A stretch of 64,000 nucleotides of DNA from Centrapalus pauciflorus (Eukaryota > Streptophyta > Magnoliopsida > Asterales > Asteraceae): positions 253,423 through 317,422 of the forward strand of contig JAANYP010004450.1 in the NCBI GenBank assembly GCA_020465985.1, in the 5' to 3' direction. The translations under genes were made by a program, and so were the position numbers. Below, piece after piece: positions 46,640 to 58,695 of this stretch. Each line of letters starts with the position of its first letter. Positions within the stretch are counted from its first letter, which is position 1. The notes beneath the pieces are model-generated. The model saw only the letters and a program-made list of their open reading frames with translations, did not search any database and was not told the origin of the DNA.

Positions 46640-47412
46640 TGTTGGGTTTCCTATACCATTGCTAGGTTAAATTAAAACTTTGCGGAAAATTAAATAACCT
46701 AACTATGCAAGAATATAAAACCTTAAGGATCTAACCAAACAAGCTAAGCAACTAATTATTAAAATAAAGATATGAATAAGAAAAACTAACCTTTAGAAAA
46801 TTCGCAATTTTCTCCACGAAGAACGATTGCACGAACAGCCTCTGAATCGAGTAACAAGCGTCTAAAGCAAGATCGCTTCTAGTTGTTCACACCCAATGAA
46901 CAAAAGAAAAGATAATTATAACTTTTCTAAGCTCAGATCTCAGAGTCCCAAAAACTGGTATCCCTTGTGATTGTTAGAGAACTTAGAATTGAATGAGCGA
47001 GGAATGAAGCAGGCAGGGGCTGCCTATTTATAGGTTTTAAAAACCTACAAATTTTTTGATCCCAAATCCATGTGGGATGGATTGGTGGCCGGCCCCCCTA
47101 TTAGGGTTTAGGGGGTGCCCTGTTGACTATCAACTAATTGCAGTTTAGGCCCTGTACTTCCTCAATTAATTCTATTAGCTTCCGGTTAATTTATTAACTA
47201 TTAATAAGTTAACAAACTAACCCATTAATCAAATATAATCAATTATTTAGTTTCTAATTAATTTATTAAACATAATAAATTAACAAACTAATTATCATTA
47301 TATATTTAAGTTAATCATCTTCTCTTTACAATTCATTGCATGCACCCAAAAAGGATCCAGCCTGATAACAATATGTTTACAAATAACTGTGACTTGGACA
47401 CTAATTCCAACA
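46640..47412 (-). repeat. 5' LTR of the outer copia element
   Basis: 773 bp. It carries the CCTATAAATAGG box for leftward transcription at about 47023-47034 and ends next to the ATTAT duplication. Confidence 0.93.
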
Positions 47413-48083
47413 ATTATTGGGAGTGTTCTATAGTTAACTGATTTAACTTCATTACCGTTTATCTCTCAAAATTTCACCAGTTCTTTATTACAATTTCTTG
47501 TAATACTCTTCAAATGCATTCTGAATCACCTTTCAAATTTGTATTCATCATCTTCAGAGGAACTGGTAAATATCTCATAAAGACACCATGATTAAAAATT
47601 TAGGAGCTATATAAATTCTATTTAATTGCTACTAGTGATACATTTAGATGTTTAGTCTTGAGTCTGACAGTATGCGGTTTAATAAGTTTGTGTTCAAGAT
47701 TTGTGATATGTATCCATAACCACTAGAATCTGGTTATCTACAACATTTCGTTGTGGTGCTCCGTCAAGTTTGCTGACGAGTGTTTAAACAAGTGAAAGGA
47801 TATTACTTGACTAACTATCACACAATTTGTATACATTTCACATGTAATTTTATAAAATGCGATTACTTCTTGTCTAAACAATCCTGACTAATCAAGTCTT
47901 TATTGTTTTCGACCAGTCAAGTGAATTAAGCTCCATGTAACTTCTTTACATTTAATTTTGCATGTTATTAGTTTCATCTATATAATCATGGATGAATATC
48001 CAATTCGTATAATCTCTTGAACTAACTTTCAAAAATTAGCAAGTTCGATGAAATTTCATTGGAACACTTTAAAAATTTCAAAT
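47413..48083 (-). other. Decayed copia-like sequence flanking the outer element
   Basis: On the minus strand around 47660-47780 a frame reads GAPQRNVVDNQILVV, weakly like the copia integrase segment PQQNGVAERRNRTL, and then runs into stops. This may be the other half of the host element whose 3' end is at 6583-8030. Weak evidence. Confidence 0.3.
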
Positions 48084-49080
48084 TTACAACAACATAGTAA
48101 CCTTCTTTATCTGAATTTGACTACTAGCTTGTCCAATTGTCACCTTTGGAGCGTTCCCCTTTGATTGGGAGGAACCGCCCCCAATAGTCGGCTTGACAGC
48201 CAGGGCTTTGCTTTCGGCTGGGAAATCCTTTCTCTCCGGACATCCCCAAGATTTGTGGCCCGTATTACCACAAATGTAACATTTGCTAGTGTTCTTGGGG
48301 TAGTGAGTACGAATACGCCCCATCTCGCCACATCCATGACAGACAAGGGTGCTCAACGTGCACTCCCCCTTATGATGTTTCCCACATTTTGGGCACGAGT
48401 TGAAACTTTCGACGATTGTCGATTTGATTGATTGTGAGAGTATGACTTATGCTTCTAAGAAGCAATGGAGTACGGACGAGAATCTGCACACCTGGGATAG
48501 GAAAAATATGATCGAGGCGGATTTTGAGACCCATGTGTAGCCTCGGTCTTTGCCTTCTTAGATGAAGGAGTTTCAGGATCCTCTCGGGAAACTTCATACT
48601 CCCAAATGCGTGCTAGCTCCACTCTCTATCATAGGTGGGGATGTGCTGCATCTTGACAAACTCTCTGATCTCCTTTCTGAGACCCTCAACAAAGTATACA
48701 ATCTTCTTGTCTTCATCGGCAACCAGAGGCCCCACAAACATATCTTTGGAGTTAAACTCCATGATATAGTCATCAACAGAAAGATTGCCCTAGTGGAAGC
48801 TGATGAAATTCCTCTTGATTTTCTAAATAGACACGGCCGGGCAGAATTGTCATTTAAACCGTATCTTGAATTGATCGCGTGTCATGGGCCTAACCATCTT
48901 CTCCCTGACGATTTCAACTTCGACATCTCACCAAGTCAGTGTTTGTTCCTTCAGTAGGACCGTTCCATAAGCAACTTTCTTTTCTTCCCGACAGTTGTTT
49001 ACCCGAACGAATTTCTCAACTTCCTTTAGTCAATCCATGGACGGACGAGCACGAACTTTCCCATAAAATCCCGGAGGCCT
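48084..49080 (-). pseudogene. Ty3/gypsy gag fragment with zinc knuckles
   Basis: Minus-strand reading gives DYIMEFNSKDMFVGPLVADE, then KKIVYFVEGLRKEIREFVKM and RIWEYEVSRE, the classic gypsy gag body. After a frameshift come the knuckles CHGCGEMGRIRTHYP and CYICGNTGHKSWGC. In the first knuckle R replaces the usual His and Y the last Cys. Several stops and shifts are present upstream. The plus-strand frames here are shadows. Confidence 0.82.
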
Positions 49081-49125
49081 ACACCCAATGAAGGTTGTGG
49101 GTCCAAAAAGGTTTCCATAGTATAT

Positions 49126-50183
49126 TGTTCTAAGCTGTAGAGGGGGGTGAATACAACTAATTAAACTCAACACTATTTTCTCAATGTTTGTGTATATTAT
49201 TAACAAGTGTTAATTACAAACAAGCTTGACTGCGAAAAGGTTCAAGCTGAGATGACAGATACAACAGATGTTTCAACTAGTCTAGGACACACTCAGACCA
49301 GATACAATGAATACACTCACTTAGATGAACTCACTGTTTTACAAGACACAGGTGGACAACTTGAATAAGAACAGCTTGGACACACGTTACTGTTTTATTC
49401 AAGCAGACTTGCATGCATGGAAAAACACACTTCAATGCACGATTTGAATTTCTCACTCTTGGTTATCCACAATCCTTAGAAGCTTCCTTTTATACTCTTA
49501 CTGAGAATCTCAGTGAAACTTTTTCATTGGACGATGAGATAGTGAGATGTCTTTCCACAAAGACAAAACAACTTTTCTGCACATTCTGATAAAGCAGACT
49601 TGTCTTCATGTGGCAGAATCTTTGTCTTTTTCTTTTTGTCTCTGTTGCAGAAGGCTTTAACCAAAAGAGGAATGTCAACTTTGAATCTTTCTTCTTTTGT
49701 TTATGCCATTTTGATATAAGAAATGGTCTGTCACCCATTTCAAATATCCACTTTGTCTTCATGTAACAGAACAGCGTAGGAAGCTTTTGCATCTTCTGTT
49801 TTCCACTTTGTCTTCGACTTTGTAAACTGATCTTGTAGTCCAAAACAATACATGAGGACTTGGAAACATATTTCATAAAGTGTTTAGCCTGTTCACAAAG
49901 AACAGAACACTTAGAATTTGTCCAAGCTGCTCAACATAATAGAGCAGTGTAGACAGTTTATGTCCAACCTGTTCAATAGAATGAACAGCTTGGGTAATCT
50001 GCCTTAGTTGCAACGAATGCAACAGGGTAAACAGCTTTGACTTATATTGCAAATCACTTTTCGGGTTTCAATAACGCATTAACAGGCCTTAAATTATACC
50101 TTTAAATGCATCAAACAGGTTTGATTAAAAATCTCCCCCTAAGATGTACAGCAGGTTTGACTGAGACCTTTTTGTGCCTAACA
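49126..50183 (-). repeat. LTR of a second Sirevirus-like element
   Basis: Runs from TGTTCTAAGC to GCCTAACA (plus strand). A GGGGGAGAT polypurine tract adjoins its right end, making it a 3' LTR of a leftward element. A TATAAAAGG-type box is near 49488. CAAGCTGTTC/GAACAGCTTG words are repeated upstream of it, similar in style to the Sirevirus at 10861-21647. I see no 5' partner. Confidence 0.72.
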
Positions 50184-50700
50184 ATCTCCCCCTATTTGCA
50201 ATAATCAGTCTAAGCTGATTTTATCAATAATCACTATATATTTTTACAATACACTTTGCTGAAATAAAATAACAACATTTGAGTAAAGTAAAGGATCAGT
50301 TTCTATATACTGATTTTGATTACAGAAACAACACACGTTTTTACAAGAGTACAACTAATGTACTAATGTAGATTACAACTAATTTAAAGTAAAAGTTACA
50401 ACAAATGCAACAAAGTACAACTAATGTACATAAAATTTCAACATGTTGGACTGTTGATGGTGGGAGCAAGTAATGGCAAGCCTGTCCAACTGATGGACAG
50501 CTTCCATTCTTCATCTACTCAAGTAGTAGATGGACCTTAAGGCAGTGGTGGCACTCCTTCTTCAAACATTTCTTCAAGCTGTTCCGTGGTTTCATCCATT
50601 TCTTCCATTTCAACTCTTAGGAACATGAAACTGGGATGTTGAAGCTCTCCTCTCTCATAAAACCCCTGAGCTGATCCCAGATAGTTGCTCTCCATTTTAC
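50184..50700 (-). pseudogene. 3' end of the second Sirevirus-like element
   Basis: Contains the ATAGGGGGAGAT tract and a short open frame (50695 down to 50537, 52 residues, MESNYLGSAQGFYERGELQH, then a Glu-rich tail) that could be the end of an extra 3' ORF. It breaks off into unrelated DNA near 50700. Confidence 0.45.
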
Positions 50701-51468
50701 AGATAGTCTAGAGGAGTTGGCAAGTCTAAACCCTAACTTCCTTTACACTACGGCTTGTGTGCGGCTACCCCTCTTTGGTCCATTTTGTGCCAAAAATTAC
50801 ATTACGAAGCCTAAAAACATTCACACTACCATCTATAACAAGGATCTAAGCTGAAAATCATCTCTTTGTGGATGTTTTCATCCATTTGGATGATTTTTGG
50901 GTTAGAAAGTGGGTGAAGAAAAGAGTTATATTTCTACCGTCTTTGAGCTTTCAATCATCAAGGTTAGTGTTTTTATTGTGCAAGTTAGTTCATACTTTTT
51001 GAGCAAAATGAGAGTATGGAGCTTCATGGTCATCCATGGAGTTTTCATGGTGATTTTGACTTTTTAGATTCAAATTATTTTAAATTGCATAAATTTGATG
51101 ATAATCTTGAAATATGTATGTTGCGATTATGTTTAGATGCTATTGTAGTTAATTTGTCATGGTTAAATTCTAGAAAATAAGTTGGAGTTATAAAGTTGGT
51201 TGCCTAAATATGCATGTATGCTATAATTTATAAAGTTTGGGTAATTAGCTAGAAAATTGGTATTATGTGCTAAATGGGTTTTTATTGATATATTAGACAC
51301 ATGTTTAGTGCTTAACATTATGGCAAATTATAGACTATATATAAGGTGTGTATAATTGAGCGTAAAAGTATATATATGCATCTAACATATTGAGCGTAAT
51401 TGTGAAAATGTAATTATAGGTTACATTGTTAAGTTTATCTCATACATTGATTGATTGACAACTTGTAG
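50701..51468. other. Non-coding region before the ATHILA-like ORF
   Basis: AT-rich, with no recognised motif. It may be leader or LTR of the element that carries the next gene, but I found no boundary. Confidence 0.4.
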
Positions 51469-52422
51469 ATGTCGAGGAGAACACGCCAAAGAACCCAACA
51501 ATTTGATGCACCAGTAGAATGGATCCCCAACCTTTTGTTATCCCAACACCCGGAAGAAATTAGAACGCAATTATTTCTGTATAAGAAATATTCTAGGTGT
51601 GTTTTAGTGGAAAAGAGGGTTAGGAGACAGGATTCGAGGATTATGGAGTCCCATATCTTTTTGACTTCTTAGGTAGGGAGGGAGTGTTCGATTTAGGCGG
51701 CCCACATATTCATCATGCCGACGTAGTGGAGTGTATGTCTACCCTTAAGAGGGAGACGGGTAACACGTATAATGAGCTTAGGTTGATACGCACGGTCCCT
51801 GGGAGGGACGTGGCGATGCATGCTAGATACGTTCGCCAATTGTTTAATTTAGATACCGGAGTGGGTAACGAAGGGTCTACCCAACGTGGGTACGAGTACA
51901 AGTCGGAGGCCCAATTGGCATTTACCGACTTGACCTGGACTGGGGAATGGATTGCACAGGTGGGTAAAGTGTTCAATCAAACGACTAAGGTAGCGGAAAA
52001 GTACACTACCTATAATAGGAGGGATTTGTCCCCTAGGTGCAAGGTACTTCATAAGATACTCGTGAACAATATTTTTCCACGAGATAGTGACCTGTCTAAG
52101 GTCCGGCACCGATACATCACAGTCCTTTACGCCCTTCTCAAGGGTAAGCCCAGACTGTCCTTTGCATGGACAGTCATTAATGATATTTGGGCTATGTACG
52201 ATACGAGAGAGAGGACGATCATCCCCCACGGATGGTTGATCTCTCATTCCTTGAGAGGATGGGTGCACTTTCGCCCGATTTCATTGCTTCTCCAATCTCG
52301 GCGACATACATTACGGGCGCCATGTTCCCCACTCTGAGTTTTAGGGAAGTTGATGAGGGGTTCGAGATATTCGACAAAGAAACTAATCAGTCGTATATCG
52401 AGGACTACACTGAGGACGAGAG

Positions 52423-52454
<32 letters not shown>

Positions 52455-52570
52455 CCAGAAAGCCGCAAATGAAGCGGGTGTTCGGCGGGAAGATCCGAAC
52501 AGGGGAGCGTCTACCTCGCACAGTTGAGGCAATGACGATGCTGACTTTAACCGCGTTATGCAGCGGTTAG
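51469..52570 (+). pseudogene. ATHILA-ORF-like gene, second copy
   Basis: Starts MSRRTRQRTQQFDAP. A frameshift near 51660 leads into VFDLGGPHIHHADVVECM, then QRGYEYKSEAQLAF, NRRDLSPRCKVLHKILVNNI and IWAMYDTRERTIIPHG, and another shift near 52190-52250 leads into ITGAMFPTLSFREVDEGFEI and an acidic/Arg tail coded by a (GA)n run (52430-52454). The pattern fits the ATHILA ORF-1 family of plant gypsy elements. It is of a different subfamily from the gene at 24681-26174. No gypsy pol is visible nearby. Confidence 0.65.
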
Positions 52571-54253
52571 ATGATCTTGTGGTGGGTCAAGGTGATTTCC
52601 GTGAGGATGTGATCCAGACGTTAGATGATATGAATGGGAGATTGACCCATATTAATGATAGGGTCAATTATTTGTATGATAGGGTAGATCGAATCTATGA
52701 CGAGTAGAGAGCCACGTCATACCAAAATGCCTACTACCAACAGCATAAATGGGCGTACTGGGAGGGAGTCCGATATCACGAGGATTCTCATGCCGACTGC
52801 CATATCAGTCATATGCTGATTACACTATGTCCAATTACCAGTCATATGACCCTGCCGTAGATACTTATCAGCGCTATCCGACACATGGCTGGTAGGATTT
52901 ACCAGACCAGATCCCTGTCCACTTATTTCCGCCTCCACCACAAGACCCCGCAGATCAAGGCCCGTATGGAGATTTCTTCAGCAGCGTCTTTTGTCCTCCT
53001 CCTCCTCTTCCATTCTAATGATTGGGTACTATCTTTCCTTGTTCTTTGTTCTTTATTTCCTGTCCTTTTATTTATTTTAATTTTGTAGTTGCATTTAATT
53101 TCTTTATTTTAGTAGCGTTTATTTTTATTTAGCCGAGTCCTTTTCTAGATCTTTAATGAATATTTAGTTCTTCATGTATTCCCGATTTGAGTCTTGTTTG
53201 CCGATCAGGCGTGGGAAATGATGATAAATAGAAAATATGTGTACTCGGGAATTGGTTAGTGTTGATAAGATATTCTATAATTAAGAAAATAGTCGTAACT
53301 ATTTGCGTTTAGCTAACGAAAACTAGTAATTTTTCATTTTCAGTTTTCAAGTTATAGTTTTTAGAAAAAAACAAGGGTTTCTATGAAAAGTGAAAACTTG
53401 TTTAGATGATGAAGTTTTAGTATTAAGAAAAATAAGATAGTGATTATAAAATAAAAAAAAATAGGATAGGTGATGGAACGGTAAGAGAGAGAAAGAGAGC
53501 ATTATAAAGAAATAGGGTAAGTAGTAGAAAAGTAAGAGAGATAATATGAAAAGTGGTATTTTAAAAAGTGAAATAAAAATTTATGAAATTGTTGTTAAGT
53601 AAACAAGTTTTTCATTTTGTTTGAAAATTTTCAAACAAGTTCTCTTATGTTCGTGAGTCTTTGAGTTGAACCTACACTTACTTTATTTTCTAAGTCTCAT
53701 GTTTGTGAGTCTAGGAGTCTTTGAGTTAAACCTACACTATTTTATTTTCTGAGTCTCTTATCTTTGTGAGTCTAGGAGTCTTTGTGTGAACCCATACTTA
53801 GTTTATCCTTTGAATCTCTTAGTTTTTTTTCTTAAGTCTATGACTTAATTTTTTTTTTTTTTTTTTAAAGTTTCTTAGTTTTTTTCTCTTCTTCTTTTAA
53901 ATCTCTTAGTTCTTTTTCTTTTTTTTTTCTCCTAAACTAAGCTTATCCTATTCTAGGTTTTGGATTCATTCCTAAACTAAGTCTCGGACCAACATTGATT
54001 TTTTTTTTTTATATCCAAGTTTGTCAAAAAAAAAAAAATATTTTACCAAGTTTGATATTTTTTTCTTTATTTATTTTTGTTTCGTCCGAGTTTGTAATTT
54101 TATTATGATAAGTATGAGTTTGTTTTTTTTGTGATTTTTTTCTTTCGAGTTTATTTTTGTTTTTTGTTTTGACTCGAGTTCTATCTACATTGAACTTGTT
54201 TCGTTCAAATATTCAAATCAATATGTAATCTTCAAGATCCAATCAAGCATAAA
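52571..54253. other. Non-coding stretch with simple repeats
   Basis: After a possible continuation of the ATHILA-like frame, the DNA is T-rich and A/G-rich. Three imperfect copies of a roughly 60-bp unit (GAGTCTTTGAGTTGAACCTA ... TTTTCTAAGTCTC) lie at 53640-53835, followed by T runs to about 54180. No gene. Confidence 0.6.
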
Positions 54254-55370
54254 GTGTCAAAGATGTCTTTAGTTGAGAAGCAAGCAACAGTTACAAATGA
54301 GGCGAATGTTGAGCATGGCATTATAGATGTACCTGATTATGCAAACTCTACCAACTCTGAATCTGGACGTAAGGTACATTCTTCTCTTGATATTCAATCT
54401 TGCAATATAGTTAATGAGTTGAATGCCAAATTGTGTGCTCTTAATAACGAACTTCAAGCGGAAAAGGTTCAATCTAAAGTTTTTCATGAAGACTGAATGC
54501 ATAATGCATCTGTTTATAGAACTTCTTTGGGAAAAAGATAAGATTAATGATGCGAATACTAATCTCAAAAGCTGTATAACCATGACAAATGAGGCTAAGG
54601 TTTCCTTAAAATCTAAGTTATCTGATCTTTCAAAACGTATTAAGCTATTGCATTATGAGAATATTGATAGCAAGGAAAAATTCAAAATGCTTGAAAAGGA
54701 AAGAGTTGATCTGTATGTTCGTATCAAAGAACTTAATGATAAATTTCTCAAATGCGGACAAACAGATCAAACCATTCAGATGAACAGGCCTAAGCAGACA
54801 CATTTTTATCACTCTAAGGAAGACATCGATTTTGAAAATCCAGAAATTCTTTCTTGATAAAGTGTCGATGATATTGTCCACTCTGTATGATTTCAATTAC
54901 ATGAGAACGGGATACAAAGCTATTTTTCATAAATCATCTGAAGATGCTTTGAATCAAGAAGATCTTAACCGGTATAACATAAAGAATACTCAAAACTTCA
55001 TGACCTATGAGCAACTGAATGGAAGTTATTCATCTAGAGAACCAACTTTAGATGATGATTTCGTGTCGCATAAACATATATTGAAATACTCGCTTAAGCA
55101 ATTTTGTGATTTGTGTCCTATTAAACCTTGTCATTTCCTGTAATAAGTGGTTGTGTCTCCAAGGCTAGATATACGCATGTGAAACATCATGTGCATAAGT
55201 GTGAACAAAAAAGGTCCACATTCACTCTCCGCTGGGTACCTAAGCATGTCATGAAGGAAGCAAACTGGAAATGGTTGCCTAAGGCAGAGAACAATGTAAT
55301 AACTCAAAGTGAGGTACCCAAAGCTAACTTAAATGGACCCAAATTCCAGTGGATACCAAAAGTTACGTGA
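54254..55370 (+). pseudogene. Sirevirus-like gag remnant
   Basis: Frames switch near 54480, 54840 and 55130 but read in order: a coiled-coil stretch (KSKLSDLSKRIKLLHYEN, KEKFKMLEKERVDL), then IPTLYDF-like STLYDFNYMRTGYKAIFH, and a W/P-rich tail with RWVPKHVMKEANWKWLPK and PKFQWIPKVT before a stop. Such tails close the gag of Sirevirus elements. There is no zinc knuckle or pol, so the centre of the element was deleted. Confidence 0.7.
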
Positions 55371-55421
55371 TTGTTTTGCAGGTAAATGAATTCTACTTAC
55401 TTCTGAGTAGAACTTGGTCTT

Positions 55422-55625
55422 GAAAAAGATGGCTCCTGTTCATTTCAGTTCAGGACCCGTGCTTCAAAAAGATGGCTCCTGTTCATTTCAATTCAGATAC
55501 CGTGCTTCAAAAGATGGATTCTGTACACATCGATACATATACCAATAGGAATGGCTTCTACTTACTTCAGAGTAGAACCAGTCTTCAAAGAGATGGCTTC
55601 TAAACACCTCAGTTTAGAACCTGTG
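55422..55625 (+). repeat. Tandem repeat of an AAAGATGGCTCCTG unit
   Basis: Four imperfect copies of about 45 bp, each opening AAAGATGG and ending near GTGCTTC, one with an insertion. They lie directly after the gag remnant, in the untranslated part. Confidence 0.8.
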
Positions 55626-56012
55626 CTACAGTGTTTCTGAAACTCTACCCTGGCATGTGTATCTGATTATTAGTTTAACATCAAAGGCGAAATGAAAATA
55701 GGGAGCATAGATTTCATTTGTATTATATGCTTTCATTTTCTGATGACTGATATGTTCCTTATTTGCGGGTGGAGTTTGCAACTACGCTTTAATGAAGAAA
55801 ATTTTCTTGCATTTTCAGTTTTCTTGTATGCAAATCATTCTGAAAAGATCATTCACACGTCCTCATTCCTTCCTGATTCATTTCACTAAGTTCATTATCA
55901 TAATGCTAAAGCAGCTTTTTAGAGAAATCTATGCTAGCGGCAATTCCAAGAACTCAAAGTTCTTTATTTTTTTTTAACATCTGCTAACTCTAGTGCACCA
56001 CATGAGCATATA

Positions 56013-56015
<3 letters not shown>
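55626..56015 (+). other. Non-coding part of the Sirevirus-like relic
   Basis: AT-rich. The short frames here carry no recognisable domain. Confidence 0.45.

Positions 56016-56081
<66 letters not shown>
56016..56081. repeat. (TA)n microsatellite
   Basis: About 65 bp of TA with one TG interruption. Confidence 0.95.
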
Positions 56082-56929
56082 CACTCATATGGTTTACCCA
56101 GAATCGGATGACCTACCCATGAAGTAATTCTTCCAATAGATGAGATGTGAGGGTCTTCTAGATCTAGTTGAGAAGGATCAAACACAATGGGTGCTGATTG
56201 CGTCGAACAGAGGTAAAATTGAAATAAGAGGAGTATTAATGTAAGGAGATGAGTGTGCACTAAATCATTCTGATAAAAGAGAGTCGGAGGGAGCAATTTT
56301 TGAAAAATGATATTGAGAGCTTGTGGGGAGAGAAATGATTAAATGAAAAAAGAATCATATCATAACCAACATTTGCTGAGTTTCCTACATTTGCTAGCGA
56401 ATCTTATTCATTAAGATTTGGTATTGAAGAAGACGTCATGGAACCAGTGACGCAAGCACAAAACCCATCCTAGCTACTCAGTTGCTTCTCAAAAAGATAT
56501 TGTTTCATTTCTCACGGAGATTAACCTCATATGCTATCGATTCCTCGTTTGGAGTTAATTGATATTGAAACAGGAAGAGTGGAAGACATCCGCTTCGGTC
56601 TCCTAATTTCATTTGATAACACATTATGTCTAGAGCTTATTGATTATACACCTCTTAGGACACTTATCGAGTTATGTCTGTGTGACAAAATTTGCTTGTC
56701 TGTTGTGACAAAGCCGGAACAACTACAGTGGTGCTTACTCTAAGTATTCAAGATGATTGGTTGGTAATCCTACCGGTGCTAACATCAATCCAGCGCTGAA
56801 CGTAGGTCACATAGTTTTTTTTAACTATTGTGTCAACAGGAAACCTAAGTGGTCCTGGTTGTTATTTTTTTCCTCTAATTTGGTTATAATGTCACAGTTT
56901 GCAAATCCTAAATACATTTTGTGATGATA
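56082..56929 (+). other. Unrecognised part of the Sirevirus-like relic
   Basis: A 70-codon open frame (56531-56743, PRLELIDIETGRVEDI) has no motif I know. It could be a piece of an extra 3' ORF given its place before the purine tracts, but that is a guess. Confidence 0.3.
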
Positions 56930-57313
56930 AAGAGCAGGTATACACATTCTGAGGGGGAGTAAGCTACTTGCCAAGGATACCTGAAAGGTCTACATGATAA
57001 TCAAGATTCTCGTAATCATCATGAGGGGGAGATTACTAGAAGCATAAAAGTTTAAGGAGATGATGGAAGATATTCAGGGGGAGCAAAGCTAATATGAAAG
57101 ATTCCATGTTCGGTTAAAGAATCTAGGGGGAGAGAGATATCAGATAAAAGCTTCAAGAGCTCCAAAGTTTCAAAGCTTCGAATGTTCCAAGTTAAAGCTT
57201 AAAGATGAACCTGGAAGTTGTCCAAGTCTAAAGTAAAGATCATCAAAAGGGGAGATTATTCATCAGAAGATAAAGCTTATCTTGAAGGAACCAGACTTGA
57301 TCACAAAGGGCAT
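56930..57313 (+). other. Array of polypurine tracts
   Basis: Five GGGGGAG or AGGGGAG words lie at 56951-56960, 57023-57032, 57075-57083, 57125-57135 and 57245-57255, the last about 60 bp before the LTR. Repeated polypurine tracts are a recognised Sirevirus trait. Confidence 0.75.
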
Positions 57314-57680
57314 TGTTAGACTTATTTTATTGTAATCAAGTCTAGAGTTCATTATGTAATAATGTAATATTTATGTTCATATTTTGTAGGGGCTTATTAG
57401 TTGAGTCCATTAGCTTGGCCTATTAGGGTTTTATTATTTAAAGGGTCTCATAGGGTTTTCTGTGTGTAACTCAAGGTAGTTCAAAAATGAAAAAGTATGT
57501 AGCCGCTTGCTTGGAAGAGAGAAAAACATTTGTTCATCATTGTTCTTCATTCAAGGTTTAATATAATTATTTGGCTACATTTATATTTAGTCATCTTGTT
57601 CGTTGTTATAGTTTATGCTTGTTAATTTGGGACTAACATGGTTCGAGAGAATATCACTCTTGCAGCGCACCAGAAGGTAC
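57314..57680 (+). repeat. LTR of the plus-strand Sirevirus-like relic
   Basis: Begins TGTTAGACTTATTTTATTG after the purine tracts. A TATTTAAAGG box lies near 57427. The right end is uncertain, and no 5' copy is present. Confidence 0.55.
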
Positions 57681-58459
57681 CACCTTTTAAAAAAATCTTA
57701 AATTTTTTTAATAAACATGTTTTAATTAACATTACAAAGGTATAGGTAAATTTCATATACATTTACATTTCTTAACTCGTTAAAAATAATGTGAATGTAC
57801 ATTTACATAAATTTGCATATATATGATCGTAAATTTATGTGTACATGATTTCATGCACTTAAATGTTTGAATGTGCGTGAAACTTATATATAATTTTCGT
57901 AATGTTTATTAGAATATGTTTATGAAAACAATTATCAAAAGAGATAGTTTTAAGAGTGGTAACTCCTTGTGTGTTGCATAATAAGTGGTACTCAATTGAA
58001 CTCAAATCTCTCTCCTACATACATACATACATGTATGCATATAGAAGCATATATAGTATCGATATAGAATAGAAGTATAGATAAGCAAAGACATATCAAT
58101 TTTATGAGACAATCCCAAACTACCATACAAGAAACTGATGAAAGTATTGTGTCAAGAACCATAAACATAAATGTATTTCTATCAAGAAATGTCATACAAA
58201 ATACCAAACATGTTAAATGTATGTAATTCTTTGCAAACAAATATCAAACATTCGTATAAAAAATTCGAATAAAAGCATTGATTGGTTTGTTATGCTAGAT
58301 CAAAGTAATCAACTCATTTTCAATTTGGTAACAAAACCATCTCATTCAAAGGCAATATATTCTAATGAAACATAATAGCGCGAAACATATAATAGCACGC
58401 CAATTGAATCCACTAGTTCTGTAAACTATGACATAAACCAAAGTTCATATCATCTCATT
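57681..58459. other. AT-rich intergenic DNA with a dispersed repeat
   Basis: No gene. Positions about 58150-58262 (CCATAAACATAAATGTATTT to AACATTCGTATAAAA) recur with moderate divergence at about 61272-61385. Confidence 0.6.
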
Positions 58460-58695
58460 CAAAGGCAATCTATCTATTTTGGTACGAGGGCGTGATAAGT
58501 GTGTGGTCACGGGTTCCGACTCCCATCGGAAGCAAATTTGAATTAGGTGGTGAAAGTAAGTTTAAAGTCCCCATTTAGACGTGAGGAGTAGTTTAAGAGA
58601 AGGAGTAAGAGTAGGTTAGATGGAAATTTCAGAATTTTTTGTCGAGACAAACACAGTGTCACATACACCTAAGAAAATTTTAAAAAAAAAAAAAA
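58460..58695 (+). mobile_element. SINE-like element
   Basis: A B-box-like GGTTCCGACTCC follows a TGGTACGAGGGCG region, then GGAGTAG words, TTTTGTCGAGACAA and an A-run at 58681-58695. It resembles the copy at 60482-60642 in the order of boxes and 3' motif. I see no clear target duplication. Confidence 0.6.

Larger units (their letters stand above)
8036..47412 (-). mobile_element. Outer Ty1/copia retrotransposon, split by nested insertions
   Basis: The element has two LTRs of 772 and 773 bp (TGTTGGG...CCAACA), a perfect 5-bp target duplication ATTAT (8031-8035, 47413-47417), an initiator-Met type primer site at the right and a polypurine tract at the left, so it is transcribed leftward. Its own length without insertions would be near 8 kb. 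Insertions are an Athila gypsy element within RT/RNase H and a Harbinger element in the leader. Gag and pol carry a frameshift and two Trp-to-TAG stops. LTRs differ at about 20 positions by eye. Lineage within copia is not settled. Confidence 0.93.

Noticed and set aside
48562..48957. Plus-strand 131-codon frame
   Set aside because: The opposite strand reads as a gypsy gag body (VYFVEGLRKEIREFVKM), so this is a shadow.
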